A stretch of 64,000 nt of DNA from Achromobacter spanius (GCF_002812705.1 NZ_CP025030.1:2914001-2978000); one strand, 5' to 3'; positions 43,640 to 52,907 are shown, counted from the first letter of the stretch. Program-made: numbers and translations. Notes: generated from the sequence alone by a model not told the origin.

Positions 43640-44467
43640 TCACGCCACCAAAAATTCCCCGATTCTTTCCACTGCTTGCCGCAACGGGGGCAAGAACTCT
43701 TCGGTCAGGCGCGTCAGCGGCACACGCGCTGCCTTGACGCTGACGTTCACGGCGCCGCAGGCTTTGCCGCTGGCGGAACGGACGGCAACTGAAATCGCGC
43801 GCACGTTCAATTCCAATTCCTGGTCGACCACCGCGTAGCCTTGCTCGCGGATACGCGCCAATTCCACGCGCAATTTCGCCTCGGTGTTCAGCGTAAATTC
43901 CGTATAGGGCTGCAAGTCGGTCGCGGCGAAATAGCGGGCCAGGGCGGGCTCGGGCAATTCGGCCAGCAACACGCGCCCGATCGACGTGCAATACGCCGGC
44001 AGGCGGCTGCCCAGGCCCATGGAGGTTGCCAGCAGGCGGTTCACTTCGGAACGCGCCAGGTACAACATTTCGTGGCCTTCCATGATGGCCAGCGCGCAGG
44101 TCTCGTTGACCGTGGCGCTCAGTTCTTCCAGCACGGGTTGGGCCAGCGACACAAACGGCGTCGACGAAAAATACGCATAGCCCAGGCCCAGGATGCGCGG
44201 CGTCAGCACATACAGCCTGCCGTGCTGTTCGGCAATGCCCAGCAGCACCAGCGTGTGCAGGCAGCGCTGCACCACCGCGCGCGGCAGGCCTGCGCGACGG
44301 CTCAGTTCCGCCGCCGTTTGCGGATGGCGCCGCGTGCCGAACGCGCGGATCACGTGCAGGCCGCGCGCCAGGGTCAGCATGTAGTCCGGGTCGCCCCGGA
44401 ACTGGTCGGGATGGTCGTCAGCGGCCAACGGCGCGGCGTAGCCGGGCGGGGGCAGATTAGGCAGCAT
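43640..44467 (-). CDS. IclR family regulator, PcaR/PcaU-like
   Basis: A 275-residue IclR-type regulator. The winged helix (about residues 35-95; AELSRRAGLPRAVVQRCLHTL) and the effector domain (LGSRLPAYCTSIGRVLLAELP, NVRAISVAVRS) fit the PcaR/PobR group of beta-ketoadipate regulators. Its ATG shares a base with the pcaJ stop codon, so it is the last gene of the bug-pcaI-pcaJ operon. A 15-base sequence matching the PcaR site at 12 positions lies at 47020, upstream of that operon. Effector is likely beta-ketoadipate or its CoA ester. Confidence 0.85.
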   Translation of the reverse strand: MLPNLPPPGYAAPLAADDHPDQFRGDPDYMLTLARGLHVIRAFGTRRHPQTAAELSRRAGLPRAVVQRCLHTLVLLGIAEQHGRLYVLTPRILGLGYAYFSSTPFVSLAQPVLEELSATVNETCALAIMEGHEMLYLARSEVNRLLATSMGLGSRLPAYCTSIGRVLLAELPEPALARYFAATDLQPYTEFTLNTEAKLRVELARIREQGYAVVDQELELNVRAISVAVRSASGKACGAVNVSVKAARVPLTRLTEEFLPPLRQAVERIGEFLVA

Positions 44468-45108
44468 CAGCCCGCGCGCAGCGGCGCGCCGGTGCGTCCT
44501 TGCAGTTCGGTCAGCGTCATGCCGTCGATCATATCCCGAACCACCAGGCCATCCGGCGTGACATCAATGACCGCCAGATCGGTATAGATGCGGTCCACCA
44601 CGCCCGCGCCCGTCAGAGGATAAGTGCAGCGCTCGACGATCTTCGGATCACCGTTCTTGCTGTTGTGCTCCATCATGATGAACACGCTGCGCGCACCAAC
44701 CGCCAGGTCCATCGCACCGCCCACGGCGGGCGCTTCGCCCGGCTTGGCCAGCGACCAGTTGGCCAGATCCCCATTGGCCGCGACCTGCATGCCGCCCATG
44801 ACGCAGATGTCCAGGTGGCCGCCGCGCATCATCGCGAACGAATCGGCATGGTGAAAATACGCACCGCCCGCAAGCAGGGTCACGGGCTGCTTGCCGGCGT
44901 TGATCAAATCCAGATTGATGGCGTCGTCAGCGGGCGGCGGGCCCATGCCCAGGATGCCGTTTTCGCTGTGCAGCACAATCTCGCGGTCATCCGGCAGGTG
45001 CGCGGCCACCAGCACCGGCATGCCGATGCCCAGGTTGACGTAGCTGCCGTCGGGAATATCCAGGGCCAGGCGGCGCGCCATGGCCTCGCGGGTCAGGGGT
45101 TGATACAT
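44467..45108 (-). CDS. pcaJ: 3-oxoadipate CoA-transferase subunit B
   Basis: A 213-residue subunit of the family I CoA-transferase that moves CoA from succinyl-CoA to 3-oxoadipate. The catalytic Glu is expected at E49 in LHSENGILGMG; VMGGMQVAANGDLANW and GAMDLAVGARSVFIMMEH are family blocks. It is nine bases after pcaI. Together they make beta-ketoadipyl-CoA, the entry to thiolysis, also formed by the box pathway at the right end of the window. Confidence 0.93.
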   Translation of the reverse strand: MYQPLTREAMARRLALDIPDGSYVNLGIGMPVLVAAHLPDDREIVLHSENGILGMGPPPADDAINLDLINAGKQPVTLLAGGAYFHHADSFAMMRGGHLDICVMGGMQVAANGDLANWSLAKPGEAPAVGGAMDLAVGARSVFIMMEHNSKNGDPKIVERCTYPLTGAGVVDRIYTDLAVIDVTPDGLVVRDMIDGMTLTELQGRTGAPLRAG

Positions 45109-45117
45109 GGCTGTCCT

Positions 45118-45798
45118 TCAACTGGAAAAGGCGGCTTTGGCCACCTCGGTGACGCGCTTGACGAAGATGCCGGGCGTCACGATGGCTTCGGGCGGCAATT
45201 CACCCAGTTCGGCCTTGGCGCGCACCTGCACGATGGTGGTCTTGGCCGCCATGCACATGATCGGCCCGAAGTTGCGCGCGCTCTTGTGATAAGTCAGATT
45301 TCCCCAGCGGTCGCCCTGGTCGGCCTTGACCAGCGCAAAGTCGCCATGCAGCGGCGTCTCGAAGACATGGCCGCGCCCGTTGATCATGCGCGTTTCCTTG
45401 CCTTGGGCCAGTTCGGTGCCGTAGGCGGTGGGCGTGAAAAATCCGCCCAGCCCCGCGCCCGCCGCGCGCAGCCGCTCGGCGATGGTGCCTTGCGGCACGC
45501 ATTCCAGTTCGATGCCGCCGCGCCGATACAGGTCGTCGAAGACCCAGGAGTGAGACGCCTTGGGAAACGAGCAGATGACTTTGCGCACGCGGCCGGCCTT
45601 GATCAGCGCGGCCAGCCCCGTTTCGTGGTTGCCCGCGTTGTTGCTGACCACGGTGAGCTCGCGCGCGCCCTGGTCGATCAGTGCATGGATCAGTTCGGTG
45701 GGCATGCCGGCGCCGCCGAAACCGCTGATCAGTATCGTGGCGCCGTCGTGGATGTCCGAGACCGCGGCCTCGGGCGTGTCGATGAACTTGTTGATCAT
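45118..45798 (-). CDS. pcaI: 3-oxoadipate CoA-transferase subunit A
   Basis: A 226-residue subunit. GATILISGFGGAGMPTELI is the conserved glycine-rich N-terminal strand, followed by ELTVVSNNAGNHETGLAALI and the middle PTAYGTELAQGKETR. Subunit A binds CoA together with B. It is first after the Bug protein gene, with a 55-base gap, in the operon bug-pcaI-pcaJ-pcaR. Confidence 0.93.
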   Translation of the reverse strand: MINKFIDTPEAAVSDIHDGATILISGFGGAGMPTELIHALIDQGARELTVVSNNAGNHETGLAALIKAGRVRKVICSFPKASHSWVFDDLYRRGGIELECVPQGTIAERLRAAGAGLGGFFTPTAYGTELAQGKETRMINGRGHVFETPLHGDFALVKADQGDRWGNLTYHKSARNFGPIMCMAAKTTIVQVRAKAELGELPPEAIVTPGIFVKRVTEVAKAAFSS

Positions 45799-45853
45799 GG
45801 TGTGGGTTCCGATCTGCCGGGGCAGCTGTGTTGCCGCCGCGCCCCGGCTTCGT

Positions 45854-46852
45854 TCAGTTCGCGGTGATGCCGACCTGCTTGACGACGTCGGCGTAGTGGG
45901 CGGACTCTTGCCGCATGAATTCGGCGAACTGCGCCGTCGTGCCCCCCACCGGCAGGAAGCCGACGTCGATGAATTTACGCCGTACCTCGGGGTCTTTCAC
46001 CACTTCCGCGACCTCGCGCGCCATGCGGTCGATGATGGGCTGGGGCGTATTGGCCGGCGCCAGCAGCCCCGCCCACGAACCCGTTTCAAAACCCGGCTGG
46101 CCGGCTTCGCCCATGGTGGGAATCGAGGGTTCGTCGGGCCAGCGTTGCTTGCCGGTGAAGGCCAGCGCCTTCAGCCGGTTCTGTTTCACGTATTGCATCG
46201 GCACCAGGATCGGGTCGAACACCATCGATACGCGCCCGCCCAGCAGGTCCGTCAGAATCGGCGCGCTGCCCTTGTAGGCCACGTGCGTCATCGCAATCTG
46301 GTTCTTCGACGCGAACCGCGCGCCGGTCAGGTGCGCGTTGGAACCCGTGCCGCTGGAGGCATAGGTGAGCTTGTCGGGATGCTTGCGGCCGTAATCGACC
46401 AATTCGGCCACGTTGTTGACGGGCACGTCTTCGGCCACGAACAGGAACAGGGGCAGATCGGCCATTTGTACGACGGGCACCAGGTCCGTGGGCTTGAAGT
46501 TCAGCTTGTACAGATGGAAGTTGACCAGGTAGGCCGGCAGCATGGCCAGGAAGGTGTAGCCGTCCGGGTCCGCCTTGGCGGCGATGGCCGAGCCCACGCT
46601 GCTGTTGGCGCCCGGCTTGTTCTCGACAATGATCGTCTGGCCCAGGCGCGGCGCCAGCTTTTCCACCACGATGCGGGTGACGATGTCGGTGGAGCCGCCG
46701 GGGGTGTACGGCACGATGATCTTGATGGGCTTGGTGGGCCAGTCATCCGCGGCCTGGGCCGGGCCGGCGGCCAGGCCGATGGTGGCCAGGGCCGAGCACA
46801 ACAGGGTTTTCAGGGCAAGGCGGCGGGGCTGCGATTTGCAAACTGTAGCCAT
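45854..46852 (-). CDS. Bug/TctC family binding protein near pcaIJ
   Basis: A 332-residue periplasmic protein. The signal peptide ends with AQA near residue 34, then DDWPTKPIKIIVPYTPGGSTDIVTR begins the Bug fold (quoted as PIKIIVPYTPGGSTDI). No TctA/TctB genes lie near. Its place at the head of the pcaIJ operon makes an aromatic acid, protocatechuate or beta-ketoadipate a plausible ligand, but this is inference. Likely expressed under the same PcaR-like control. Confidence 0.88.
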   Translation of the reverse strand: MATVCKSQPRRLALKTLLCSALATIGLAAGPAQAADDWPTKPIKIIVPYTPGGSTDIVTRIVVEKLAPRLGQTIIVENKPGANSSVGSAIAAKADPDGYTFLAMLPAYLVNFHLYKLNFKPTDLVPVVQMADLPLFLFVAEDVPVNNVAELVDYGRKHPDKLTYASSGTGSNAHLTGARFASKNQIAMTHVAYKGSAPILTDLLGGRVSMVFDPILVPMQYVKQNRLKALAFTGKQRWPDEPSIPTMGEAGQPGFETGSWAGLLAPANTPQPIIDRMAREVAEVVKDPEVRRKFIDVGFLPVGGTTAQFAEFMRQESAHYADVVKQVGITAN

Positions 46853-47019
46853 GGATTTGTCTCCTCCATGAATCGACCGAATATCGATGCGCGCCGGGTT
46901 TTTCTAGTGGCGCGCTCGGCGTTTTTTTAAGGTTTGCGGCAATGCCGCGTATCGGACATCGACGCAAAAAAAGTATGGCATGCGGGGGCGCGACGATTGG
47001 GGTGTAAGGGTCTGATTAA

Positions 47020-47034
47020 GTTCGATCACCGGAC
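47020..47034. promoter_or_regulatory. Candidate PcaR operator
   Basis: GTTCGATCACCGGAC agrees at 12 of 15 positions with the known Pseudomonas putida PcaR site GTTCGATAATCGCAC. It lies 168 bases upstream of the Bug-pcaIJ operon start and 117 bases upstream of the divergent aapJ-like gene, so it could affect either. Confidence 0.5.
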
Positions 47035-47150
47035 AAATGGCCAAATCTGTCTGACTCGTCATTCCCGGGGTTTGCACTAGGGAAAGCCGCGTTGTTCATG
47101 TGGTGGACATGGCGTAATCTGGCTCGGATTTCACCCTCAGGAGAAGCACA

Positions 47151-48173
47151 ATGAAGCGGTCAACGTGGTTTGCAGCCGGCGCTTTGGCCCTGGCGTGCGC
47201 GTCCCAGGCGGCAGTTGCCGGCCCCACCCTGGATGCGGTGAAGAAAAAGGGATTTGTGCAGTGCGGCCTGACCGACGGCGTTTCCGGGTTCTCGGCCACC
47301 AACAGCAAGGGCGAATGGGAAGGCATGGACGTGGACATCTGCCGCGCGGTGGCCGCGGCCGTGTTCGGTGATCCGACCAAATTCAAAGGTACCGCGCTGT
47401 CCACCCAGCAACGCTTCACCGCGCTGCAATCGGGTGAAGTCGACGTATTGCTGCGCACCGTCACGCTGACCCAGACGCGCGACACGTCACTGGGGCTGTC
47501 TGCCGTGGCCCCCAGCTTCTTTGACGGCCAGGGCATCCTGGTCAGCAAGAAGCTGGGCGTGAAAAGCGCCAAGGAACTCAACGGCGCCACCGTCTGCGTG
47601 CAGCCCGGCACCACCACCGAATTGAACCTGGCCGACTGGTTCCGCGCCAACGGCATCGAATTCAAGCCCGTGGTGATCGACAAGGTGACGGAAGTGGTGC
47701 GCGCCTTTGAATCCGGCCGCTGCGACGCCTTCACCGACGACTCCTCGCAACTGGCCGCCGTGCGCGCCACGCAAGTGGCGAACCCGGATGACTACGAGAT
47801 CCTGCCCGAACGTTTCTCGAAAGAACCGCTGGGGCCCATGGTGCGCCAGGGCGACGAGAACTGGCTGGGCATCGTGCGCTGGACCTTGTTCGCGCTGCAG
47901 GAAGCCGAGGAGTACGGCGTCACGCAGAAGAACGTGGATGAGATGTTGAAGAGCAAGAACCCGAACGTCTTGCGCATCCTGGGCGTGACGCCGGGGGCGG
48001 GCAAGAACATGGGCCTGGACGAAAAGTGGGCCTACAACGCCATCAAGGCCGTGGGCAACTACAGCGAAGTGTTCGAGCGCAACGTCGGCAAGGACAGCAA
48101 GCTGGGCCTGCAACGGGGCACCAATGCGCTGTGGAGCAACGGCGGCGCGATGTATCCGTGGCCGATTCGGTGA
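47151..48173 (+). CDS. General amino acid ABC transporter binding protein, AapJ-like
   Basis: A 340-residue periplasmic protein with signal peptide MKRSTWFAAGALALACASQA and cleavage near AVAGPT. The sequence VKKKGFVQCGLTDGVSGFSATNS, with WEGMDVDICRAVAAAVFGD and the terminal GLQRGTNALWSNGGAMYPWP, fits the AapJ/BztA general L-amino-acid class. Partner permeases and ATPase (AapQMP) are not adjacent: the gene stands alone and is closed by a strong terminator, so it must share a transporter elsewhere or act as a scavenging receptor. Confidence 0.9.
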   Translation: MKRSTWFAAGALALACASQAAVAGPTLDAVKKKGFVQCGLTDGVSGFSATNSKGEWEGMDVDICRAVAAAVFGDPTKFKGTALSTQQRFTALQSGEVDVLLRTVTLTQTRDTSLGLSAVAPSFFDGQGILVSKKLGVKSAKELNGATVCVQPGTTTELNLADWFRANGIEFKPVVIDKVTEVVRAFESGRCDAFTDDSSQLAAVRATQVANPDDYEILPERFSKEPLGPMVRQGDENWLGIVRWTLFALQEAEEYGVTQKNVDEMLKSKNPNVLRILGVTPGAGKNMGLDEKWAYNAIKAVGNYSEVFERNVGKDSKLGLQRGTNALWSNGGAMYPWPIR

Positions 48174-48197
48174 TGCGGCGCGCGCGGTAATAGCCAG

Positions 48198-48226
48198 GCG
48201 GCCCGCGGCGCGGGCCGCTTTTTATT
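48198..48226 (+). terminator. Intrinsic terminator after the aapJ-like gene
   Basis: GCGGCCCGC (48198-48206) and GCGGGCCGC (48210-48218) enclose GGC, followed by TTTTTATT. A strong Rho-independent terminator. Confidence 0.95.
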
Positions 48227-48285
48227 GCCAGGGTGATCACGGGCATGCTGCTGACGCGGATTTCTCCCAATCGCCATGCGATATA

Positions 48286-48308
48286 AGCGAACCGTTATAC
48301 GGTACGCT
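48286..48308. promoter_or_regulatory. Palindromic site upstream of the IclR gene
   Basis: AGCGAACCGTTATACGGTACGCT: arms AGCG-ACCGT and ACGGT-CGCT around TAT, one mismatched pair. It lies 29 bases before the IclR ATG and is probably an autoregulatory operator. Confidence 0.55.
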
Positions 48309-48337
48309 ATGCGTTTTCCCCTTGCACGCCCCGCGCC

Positions 48338-49204
48338 ATGACCCTGACGCCACACCCCGAGGATTCTCCTTTGTTCATTGCCGCGCTGGCGCGCGGTATT
48401 TCCGTATTGCGGGCGTTCAGCGAAGGGCAGCCTGCCATGACGCTGCCTGAACTCGCGGAGGCGACGGGCTTGAGCAAAAGCGCGGTCCAGCGCTTTACGC
48501 ACACGCTTTGGACGCTGGGCTACCTGCGCAAGGACCCCACCAGCAAGAAGTTCTCGCTGGCGCCCTGGTCGCTGGAGCTAGGGATGCACTATGTGCAGAC
48601 CAGTCCGCTGGTGCTGGGCGGCAACCCTTTCCTGCATACGCTGAACCGGAACAGCCAGGAAACATGCAGCCTGGCAGAGCCGGACGGCCTAGACATGGTC
48701 TATGTGGCGCGTTTCGCCACCCACAAGGAAATGTTCGTGAACATGCCGGTCGGCATGCGCTTGCCGTTGTATTGCACGGCGGCTGGACGTGCCGTGCTGG
48801 CCAAGCTGGACCCGGGCGTTGCGCATGATCTGCTGGAACGCTGCGCCCGCAAGCCTTACACGGCAAATACGCTGACCACCATGGACGACTTGCTGGACGA
48901 GCTGGCGTTCGCGCGGCGCCACGGCTATGCACGGTCCAACGGCGAGTTCTATCCCGGCGACATCACGGTCAGCGCGGCGGTCCTGGATGCCGGCGGCACC
49001 CCCTTGGGCGCCGTGAACGTGTCCGTGCCATCCAGCCGCTGGTCTTTTGAACAGGCGCAAGCCGTGTTCGGCCCGCAGGTGGTGGAAACCGCGCACGCTA
49101 TCAGTGCATCGCGCACCTTGGGGCGGTCGCATCCCTTCTACCTGATGGAACCGCCTGGCGGCGCGTTGCGGGGGGCGATGCCACCGCCCGACGACGCGGC
49201 CTGA
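48338..49204 (+). CDS. IclR family transcriptional regulator
   Basis: A 288-residue regulator. The winged helix lies at about residues 12-70 (ISVLRAF, ELAEATGLSKSAVQRFTHTL) and the effector domain at 90-250 with LPLYCTAAGRAVLAKLDPG. It resembles the PcaR/PobR branch in layout. It lies upstream of the ureohydrolase-transporter genes in the same direction, 223 bases before them, so it may regulate them; the dyads near 49368 could be its target. It has a palindrome at its own promoter. Confidence 0.85.
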   Translation: MTLTPHPEDSPLFIAALARGISVLRAFSEGQPAMTLPELAEATGLSKSAVQRFTHTLWTLGYLRKDPTSKKFSLAPWSLELGMHYVQTSPLVLGGNPFLHTLNRNSQETCSLAEPDGLDMVYVARFATHKEMFVNMPVGMRLPLYCTAAGRAVLAKLDPGVAHDLLERCARKPYTANTLTTMDDLLDELAFARRHGYARSNGEFYPGDITVSAAVLDAGGTPLGAVNVSVPSSRWSFEQAQAVFGPQVVETAHAISASRTLGRSHPFYLMEPPGGALRGAMPPPDDAA

Positions 49205-49367
49205 TCCCTTTCCGCATGCCGTTTTTTGGTGCGACATCCGCACCATGGCAGGGCGCACTCTTTCGTAATTCCTACTAAATCGCTCAACTAAATTTCACGC
49301 CTCTAGGGGGAACTCCCTAATTGGCTGCCTTGGTTTTTGCTTGCTAATCTATTTACGCCACGATCGT

Positions 49368-49391
49368 ATCGCATAGCGATTCGATTGAATC
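49368..49391. promoter_or_regulatory. Overlapping dyads upstream of the ureohydrolase gene
   Basis: ATCGC-ATA-GCGAT (49368-49380) and GATTC-GATT-GAATC (49378-49391) overlap by three bases. They lie about 37 bases before the gene start and may be a regulator-binding site. No other feature is visible in 49205-49427. Confidence 0.4.
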
Positions 49392-49427
49392 TAAATAGAG
49401 CAACGTTCGCGATATTGCCGACGGGGC

Positions 49428-50399
49428 ATGCCCAGGAGCCGCGCTGTGCCGCAGTCATCTGAAGTCCGTTTCAATCCCGTTGCCGGGTTCATGGGTTTGC
49501 CATCGGTCCGCGAGCCCGGGACGGGCCTGGCGCGCGCTTGCGTGGTCGGTATTCCGTTCGATTGCGGCACGCATCCATTCCGCGTCGGGTCGCGGCAGGG
49601 CCCTGACGCGATCCGCGAGCAATCCCGCTTGCTGCGCCCCGTCGACATCTTCCGCCGTCATGGCATCGACAATCCGCCCGAATTCCTGCGCGCCATCGAC
49701 GTGGGCAACGTGGCCTGCCACCCGGGTGACCCCGACGCTTCGTACCCGCTGATCGAAGCCGGCATCGGCGCCATCCTGGATGCGGGTGCGATCCCCATCT
49801 CGATGGGGGGAGACGGCGCGGTGACGTTGCCGCAGTTGCGTGCCGTGGGACGCCGCCATCCGGATTTCGTCGTGCTGCATTTCGATTCGCACACCGACAC
49901 CTATCCCATCGCCGGCTACAACACGGCCACGACTTTCACACGAGCGGCGGAAGAAGGGCTGCTGGACGTTGCGGCCAGCTTCCACGTCGGCACCCGGGGC
50001 AGTTCCTTCATGCCCGGGGTGTTGGAGTTCGGACGCGAGGTCGGCTACACGATCGTCCCCTACGACGACTTCGATCAGGACCAGAAAGCCACGCTGGCGG
50101 ACATCAAGCAGCGTATCGGCCAGCGCCCGGTCTACCTGTGCTTTGACATGGACATCTTCGACCCCTCCTGCGCGCCGGGCGTATGCACGCCGGAGTGGGG
50201 CGGCTTGTCGGCCAAGGAAGGGCTGGCGCTTTTGCGCCAGCTTGCCGGCCTGAACTTCGTGGCGTTCGACGTCAACACCGTGTCGCCGCCGCAAGACGTG
50301 CAGGGGGCCACGGCCTTCCTGGCCGCTACCGTGATGCAGGAATTCTGCGCGTTGGCGGCGGTAGCGGTACAGCAGTACCCGCAAGGGCGTCCGGCCTGA
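49428..50399 (+). CDS. Ureohydrolase (agmatinase/arginase) family protein with altered active-site residues
   Basis: A 323-residue protein of the arginase fold. Metal-site text includes HFDSHTDTY (D153, H155, D157) and CFDMDIFDP (D240, D242). The first motif reads GGDG (residues 127-130), where agmatinases and arginases have GGDH with a Mn-ligand histidine. The late block is FDVNTVSPPQD, with Thr where the family has the guanidinium-binding Glu (EV(N/S)P). The enzyme may therefore act on another C-N bond or be a pseudoenzyme. It precedes a polar amino-acid ABC transporter. A GTG at 49446 with AGGAG upstream is an alternative start. Confidence 0.75.
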   Translation: MPRSRAVPQSSEVRFNPVAGFMGLPSVREPGTGLARACVVGIPFDCGTHPFRVGSRQGPDAIREQSRLLRPVDIFRRHGIDNPPEFLRAIDVGNVACHPGDPDASYPLIEAGIGAILDAGAIPISMGGDGAVTLPQLRAVGRRHPDFVVLHFDSHTDTYPIAGYNTATTFTRAAEEGLLDVAASFHVGTRGSSFMPGVLEFGREVGYTIVPYDDFDQDQKATLADIKQRIGQRPVYLCFDMDIFDPSCAPGVCTPEWGGLSAKEGLALLRQLAGLNFVAFDVNTVSPPQDVQGATAFLAATVMQEFCALAAVAVQQYPQGRPA

Positions 50400-50453
50400 G
50401 CCGTGCGTTTGCAGCATTCATGTCTGCGCATTCATTCATCCAAGGGGAAAACG

Positions 50454-51242
50454 ATGAAACTCAAATCCATCCTGCTGGGCCTGGCAGCCGCCGGCCTGCT
50501 TATCCAATCGGCCGCGCAGGCGCGCACGCTGGACGAAGTGCGCGCCGATAAAAGCCTGGCCGTCGTCACCACCGCATCCGCGCCGCCGCACGGTTTCAAG
50601 AATCCAAAGTCGAACCAGTTGGAAGGCATCATGGTGGACGTGGCGGCCGGCGTGGCCAAGCACCTGAAGGTGTCGGACAAGCTGTCCGACGTGCCCTTTT
50701 CCGGCTTGATCCCCACGCTTACGTCCGGGCGGGCGGACGTCATGTCCGCGCCACTCTTCATCACCGAAGAACGGGCAAAGGCCATCGATTTTTCGGTACC
50801 CGTCTACGGCTGGGGCGAAGGCGTGGTGGTCAGCGACAAGGCGACCAGAAAGTACGCCAGGTTCGAAGACATGCAGGGACAGCGGGTGGGCGTGCTGGTG
50901 GATTCGGTGCAGTTCAACATGATCAAGGACATGCCGGGCACCAAGGTCACAACCTACCAGGACTATTCGACCTTGCTGGCTGACGTGCGTGCCGGCCGCA
51001 TCGACCTGGGCATCGTGGACCCGCCCAGCATCATCTACCAGATTCAGACCAAGAACATTCCGGGCGTGAAGCTGGACACCGGCTACGAGCCGCAACGCAA
51101 GTGGCAGGTTGGCATGGCCGTGCAGAAGGGCAATACCACGCTGCTCGAAGCCGTCAACCAGGCACTGGCCGAGATGAAGGCAAACGGGGAAATGGCCGCC
51201 ATCGGAAAGAAGTGGGGCGTGTCCGACCTGATCAGCAAGTAA
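50454..51242 (+). CDS. Polar amino acid ABC transporter binding protein (family 3)
   Basis: A 262-residue periplasmic protein with signal peptide MKLKSILLGLAAAGLLIQSAAQA. The mature part starts RTLDEVRADKSLAVVTTASA and has the family 3 marks FSGLIPTLTSGRADVMSAPLFITEERAKAIDFS, quoted as SGRADVMSAPLFIT, and the C-terminal MAAIGKKWGVSDLI. It binds an amino acid or amine for the permease and ATPase that follow. It begins 54 bases after the ureohydrolase gene, so the four genes form one likely operon. Confidence 0.9.
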   Translation: MKLKSILLGLAAAGLLIQSAAQARTLDEVRADKSLAVVTTASAPPHGFKNPKSNQLEGIMVDVAAGVAKHLKVSDKLSDVPFSGLIPTLTSGRADVMSAPLFITEERAKAIDFSVPVYGWGEGVVVSDKATRKYARFEDMQGQRVGVLVDSVQFNMIKDMPGTKVTTYQDYSTLLADVRAGRIDLGIVDPPSIIYQIQTKNIPGVKLDTGYEPQRKWQVGMAVQKGNTTLLEAVNQALAEMKANGEMAAIGKKWGVSDLISK

Positions 51243-51273
51243 GCGCCGCAACGGCACGCATAAGGAGCACGAC

Positions 51274-51966
51274 TTGGATCTCGCTACGCTGCGCATGTAC
51301 CTGACCCCTTTGGCCGAGGGCACGGTCTGGACTTTGGCGCTGTTTTTCTGTTCGGCTTTTCTGGCGGTGGCGTTGGGCCTGGTCGTCTGCTTGTGCCGCT
51401 TGTCGCCTTCGCGCCTGCTGAGCCGAGGGGCGCGGTTCTACATTGAGGTGATCCGCGGCACGCCGCTGCTGCTGCAACTGTTCTACATCTACTACGGGCT
51501 GCCCGAGATGGGGGTGGTCATCAACGGTTTCGTGGCCGGCGTGCTGGGCCTGACCCTGAACTTCGGCGCGTACCTGGCCGAACTGTTCCGAAGCGGAATC
51601 CAGTCGGTGGACACGGGCCAGTACGAGGCGGCCCGCGCGCTGGGTCTGCGCAAAGTGCAGCGGCTGCGCCGCATCGTGTTGCCGCAAGCGCTGCGCACGG
51701 TCTTCCCGGCCTTGGGCAACTACGCGCTGGTGTTGATCAAGGAGACGTCGCTGGTGGCCGTCATCAGCGTGTACGAACTGATGCGGGCGGGCGAGATGCT
51801 GGCCGGCGCGACCTTCCAGGCGCTGACGGTCTACACGATGGTGGGGGTCATCTACTTCGCCATGTGCAGCGTGCTGTCGTACCTGTTCCGGCGTTCCGAG
51901 AAGCGCTTGACGGTGCCGGGCTACTGGAGCGGCGCCGGCGAGAACCACGATATTTCCAAGGCCTGA
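51274..51966 (+). CDS. Polar amino acid ABC transporter permease
   Basis: A 230-residue membrane protein of the HisM/GlnP type. Hydrophobic helices include [22 protein letters not shown] and the middle [20 protein letters not shown]. The family motif [21 protein letters not shown] and [22 protein letters not shown] (the ATPase contact loop) are complete. A TTG at 51274, eight bases after AAGGAG, is the start. One permease is present, so it works as a homodimer. Confidence 0.9.
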   Translation: MDLATLRMYLTPLAEGTVWTLALFFCSAFLAVALGLVVCLCRLSPSRLLSRGARFYIEVIRGTPLLLQLFYIYYGLPEMGVVINGFVAGVLGLTLNFGAYLAELFRSGIQSVDTGQYEAARALGLRKVQRLRRIVLPQALRTVFPALGNYALVLIKETSLVAVISVYELMRAGEMLAGATFQALTVYTMVGVIYFAMCSVLSYLFRRSEKRLTVPGYWSGAGENHDISKA

Positions 51967-51970
51967 AACG

Positions 51971-52723
51971 ATGAACGCAACGACTGCCTCCGCCCCGATC
52001 ATCACGATGCAGGGCGTCAGCAAATGGTATGGCGACTTCCAGGTGCTGAACGACCTGGCGCTGGAAGTGTCGCCCGGAGAGAAATTGATACTCTGTGGGC
52101 CGTCCGGCTCGGGAAAATCCACCACCATCCGCTTGCTGAACCGCCTGGAGGAACACCAGAAGGGCCGCATCGTGGTTGATGGCATCGAACTCAATGAAGA
52201 TGTGAAGAATATCGAGCGCATCCGCGCGGAAGTCGGCATGGTGTTCCAGCACTTCAACCTGTTCCCGCATTTGACCGTGCTTGAGAATTGCACGTTGGCG
52301 CCGCTGCTGGTCAAGGGCGTGCCGGCGGATGAGGCCCGGTCGCGCGCCATGGAATATCTGGAGCGGGTGCGGATTCCACAGCACGCCGACAAGTATCCCG
52401 GCCAGCTCTCGGGCGGCCAGAAGCAGCGCGTGGCGATCGCGCGCGCCTTATGCATGCAACCCAAGATCATGTTGTTCGACGAACCCACCTCGGCGCTGGA
52501 TCCCGAGATGGTCAAGGAAGTGCTGGACACCATGGTCGCGCTGGCCAAAGACGGCATGACGATGGTTTGCGTCACGCATGAAATGGGATTCGCGCGGGAA
52601 GTGGGCGACCGGGTGGTCTTCATGGACCAGGGAGCCATCGTTGAGGCCGACACGCCGGAGAACTTCTTCAATGCGCCCCGTTCGGAACGAGCACGGGCCT
52701 TCCTGGGGCAGATATTGGGCTGA
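51971..52723 (+). CDS. Polar amino acid ABC transporter ATPase
   Basis: A 250-residue GlnQ-type ATPase. Walker [10 protein letters not shown] is near residue 43, signature [15 protein letters not shown] and Walker [17 protein letters not shown] follow, with the GlnQ-specific [14 protein letters not shown] after the Q-loop. It powers the permease encoded 4 bases upstream. It completes the transporter with the family 3 binding protein. Confidence 0.94.
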   Translation: MNATTASAPIITMQGVSKWYGDFQVLNDLALEVSPGEKLILCGPSGSGKSTTIRLLNRLEEHQKGRIVVDGIELNEDVKNIERIRAEVGMVFQHFNLFPHLTVLENCTLAPLLVKGVPADEARSRAMEYLERVRIPQHADKYPGQLSGGQKQRVAIARALCMQPKIMLFDEPTSALDPEMVKEVLDTMVALAKDGMTMVCVTHEMGFAREVGDRVVFMDQGAIVEADTPENFFNAPRSERARAFLGQILG

Positions 52724-52907
52724 CGTCGTAACGGCTGGATGGCATTTATGCTAATTCCGGCTGGCGGAACTCGGCGGCCGGATACCGGAATGGTTCCATG
52801 CTCGCAACCTGAAATGGGTCTATCGCGATTTTGATACGCTCCCTATCATGCATATCAGGCGGGCGCGCATGCGCCCGCATCGCCATTGAAAACGACTAGG
52901 GAAAATC

